Source: PCPOR2b sp965220385 | Lineage (GTDB): Bacteria > Poribacteria > WGA-4E > PCPOR2b | Length of the DNA: 64,000 nucleotides | Direction of reading: 5' to 3' | NCBI GenBank assembly: GCA_965220385.1 | Contig: OZ244825.1 | Location: forward strand, 3,224,001 to 3,288,000 | In this document: piece after piece, positions 63,101 through 64,000 of the stretch | How positions within the stretch are numbered: the first letter of the stretch is position 1 | Layout: each line of letters starts with the position of its first letter | The notes under the pieces: generated by a model | What the model was told of the DNA's origin: nothing | The model's database searches: none | What the model saw: the letters and a program-made list of their open reading frames with translations, nothing else | Made by a program: the position numbers and the translations under genes

Positions 63101-64000
63101 TTACGGACGTTATCGAAGAGTGGGGAGGGTTCTCGTACGGTCTTTCCGCTTCCGGGGAAGATTTCTCGGAGCGCCAATTCCTCGAGATTTGGTTTCGGGT
63201 ACGCGGTGACTCCGATGTGACCTTGCATATCGATCTGGGTGTCGTGAGCGAAGATAGCGACTTGGATAACCGACTTGACACCGAAGATCTGCCACCGGAA
63301 TTGGAAGATATCAATGGGGACGGGAAAATTGACACGTTGGATCTCGATCTGGAAAACCTACCTACCTCTCAAAAATTCCGTGCAAATGGTTCCTTGGATA
63401 CGGGCGAGGATGTCGGCTGGGAGTATAGCGCCGGGTTCCAACCGGTGCAAGTTGGTTCCAGCAATACAGTTTTAGATACAGAAGACCTTAATGGAGACGG
63501 GGTACTGGACACAACTGATGCGTACCTCGAAATTAAGATCCCACTCAACGATATCCCTGAAGAGTGGCTAAAACGCCAACATCCGAATGGCTGGACATTT
63601 CTGAGTATTCCTCTCAGCGCAGCGACATCAGAAGGCACCCGCTTACCCAACCTTGGGTATGTCCAACATCTACGTTTCTGGTTACAGAAGAACAGGTCTG
63701 GAACCGTTACAGGTAAATTTGAGTGGGCATCAATTGAGGTTGTTGGCGTTCAGTGGGAACGCGGCGTAGTCACGCGGAATGACGCCATTACCAATGATGC
63801 CGCTGAGCGGTTTACCGTTGGCACCAAGGATAACTTCAACTTCAATGACTATCACGCCGCCTATGAACAGATTAAGGATGAGGACGATTTTAGGAAGTTA
63901 CATCCCTTCACAGAAGCGACATACGGCTATCAACAACGGCAGCAGCGCGAACAAACGCTGACGTTGGATTATGTGCTTCTGCCAGAATCCTTCGGCGTCA
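60157..64000 (+). CDS. giant SprA-like (T9SS translocon-type) outer-membrane surface protein, 3' end cut by window
   Basis: The frame runs 1281 codons to the right edge without a stop. Start TTG 60157 is chosen for GGAG 7 nt upstream, followed by a signal peptide (PSLFILALIFATLHPPAARA). Visible body is beta-rich: FNLQQAGQDYNINYETGEIE near 442-461, EIVVAYEYLGDG and later QFLEIWFRVRG near 1008-1018 with DVTLHIDLGVVSEDSD and NRLDTEDLPPE, resembling SprA/Sov proteins that form the T9SS outer-membrane channel. Three Gly/Tyr/Phe-rich linkers occur at about residues 204-235, 276-297 and 752-792. Family call by eye; the C-terminus is not visible. It would agree with the T9SS-type tails of the 27512 and 29488 proteins. 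Confidence 0.6.
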   Translation, partial: MNLLATKIFRRPSLFILALIFATLHPPAARAEPVLKDASLTEFYIQRRALTLDQKEDIPPSEPAEPSKTQNFWAPTAATDPWKTPPPQTDEETEEQDLRLEMLAPYYESLRRWKNPDYLLDLRDLDDLRPGKGEEQEKGIALPLQSNLQITGHKSVTVELHQTHYFGEGDINRYGGSYGGGSFGSGLDLGLTSSYSYDSLSSGFGGGYGGGYGSGFGGGFGGYGGGYGGGYGSSFGGGRSGVPRDTGINIRQTLEVGLHGRVGEHTHVEVDYSDSGGGYGGGYGGYSGGYGGGYGGMKEQKIRVWYEGTETSILKTLSFGDLTLNLPNARFLNVNRNLFGLEAVAQLGGAKLTAFGSRSKGLSDIRRFRGESRRAAGGRGLQIPDANYVKERFYLIQLGEDELLHDAYRPIKHGSEEIYIDDNVAGNNQGGVRTGRGYFNLQQAGQDYNINYETGEIEFLSPISASYEIVVAYEYLGDGGGVVGNPGNVFADENGDGTVDEEGEEIGYVTIKGKSFRGTESRRVYSLGNRNISPRDYQIVIVRQGSGESFDTGSEEVPYIQIFGLDENGDGIVDPEFIDFDRGLLTFPDLRPFVIDDPQSPYFQFSDRLSNEAIYLENPRTTDAAYTIIVDYSFQSERYNVGLFVIPGSEKVRLNGRQLQRDIDYTIVYEVGSIRFFTELDEFDEIVVEFERTPFGGSLQQTVAGLWLEYSYVPKQRAEKKEEQKLDRFERLIGTTDRPETDAMLETRDPAFGGRSSDGFGSRFGGSQFGGGRSGRFGGGFGGGGFGGYSSFGGRSRRGLRAGGSSYFNPTFQKGFSFATGYILNTGQKPSRIPDVNGAPSRLQAVNFNTTFGRDFNLAPLLNPLPLVAMRNFPLSINFSGETAFSHNNPNSVGLALIDSMEGTREASNTPTFKHHWRVSSLPVAEGVTLDNRALFRVLAKDLNESQAVGNYMRNREVPASVINPLATSTEERLVMEVGYDLTDVIEEWGGFSYGLSASGEDFSERQFLEIWFRVRGDSDVTLHIDLGVVSEDSDLDNRLDTEDLPPELEDINGDGKIDTLDLDLENLPTSQKFRANGSLDTGEDVGWEYSAGFQPVQVGSSNTVLDTEDLNGDGVLDTTDAYLEIKIPLNDIPEEWLKRQHPNGWTFLSIPLSAATSEGTRLPNLGYVQHLRFWLQKNRSGTVTGKFEWASIEVVGVQWERGVVTRNDAITNDAAERFTVGTKDNFNFNDYHAAYEQIKDEDDFRKLHPFTEATYGYQQRQQREQTLTLDYVLLPESFGV

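Overview
The window is a 64 kb piece of a bacterial chromosome with about 57 protein genes, no rRNA, tRNA or CRISPR array that I can see, and an unusually dense load of short palindromic and MITE-like repeats between (and once inside) genes. The gene content suggests an uncultured member of Candidatus Poribacteria or a nearby group such as Latescibacterota: many Gfo/Idh/MocA oxidoreductases, sugar phosphate isomerase/epimerases, phytanoyl-CoA dioxygenase-like proteins, two DUF6807 proteins, a SUMF1-type protein, MmgE/PrpD, DUF4159, and secreted proteins ending in a type IX secretion (T9SS)-like 'YPNPFNPETWIPYQL ... MVILK' tail. The phylum assignment is inference, not measured.

Layout. 1-5.2 kb: a membrane VWA/amidotransferase-like protein (cut by the left edge), a sugar isomerase, a GNAT acetyltransferase, an S41 protease and a DUF309 protein. 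5.4-17.7 kb: small-molecule and sugar catabolism (cupin + aldo/keto reductase, dihydrolipoyl dehydrogenase, RluA pseudouridine synthase, sugar isomerases, bicupin, PhyH + DUF6807 pair, SDR + isomerase + L-rhamnose mutarotase-type operon, SelA-like PLP enzyme). 17.8-19 kb: a decayed island with a frameshifted tyrosine-recombinase remnant. 19.1-27.1 kb: housekeeping and mixed genes (MgtE, chorismate synthase, M50-type protease, SpoU methyltransferase, Gfo/Idh, RNA methyltransferase-like protein, small cytochrome, orphan HicB, SUMF1-like). 27.5-31.4 kb: a tandem duplication of large secreted YWTD-propeller/cohesin/dockerin/T9SS-tail proteins. 31.6-37.7 kb: Ldh-type dehydrogenase, DUF4159 protein, CCA-adding-type enzyme, Gfo/Idh and the second DUF6807 gene. 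37.8-46.3 kb: mostly minus-strand catabolic genes (TIM-barrel glycosidase-like, luciferase-like oxidoreductase, 3-hydroxyisobutyrate-dehydrogenase-like, PhyH, two SDRs, carboxymuconolactone-decarboxylase-like). 47-56.2 kb: Gfo/Idh, two adjacent PLP enzymes, acyl-CoA-dehydrogenase-like flavoprotein, a DUF6785-type membrane protein and MmgE/PrpD. 56.5-64 kb: HU with a consensus promoter, MoxR ATPase, HpcH/HpaI aldolase, HisB, and the first 1281 codons of a giant SprA-like outer-membrane protein running off the right edge.

How it fits together. Most genes look like an oxidative catabolic repertoire for unusual or modified sugars and organic acids, arranged in short operons or single genes with strong Shine-Dalgarno sites, but with no recognisable sugar transporter and no dedicated transcription factor in the window. 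The outer-surface theme (tandem propeller proteins with T9SS-type tails; SprA-like protein with glycine/tyrosine-rich linkers) suggests a T9SS-like export route. Selfish short repeats are a major component: at least five families recur, some touching ribosome binding sites, one supplying the end of a coding sequence and one inserted in frame inside a dehydrogenase gene. All homology calls rest on motif recognition by eye.
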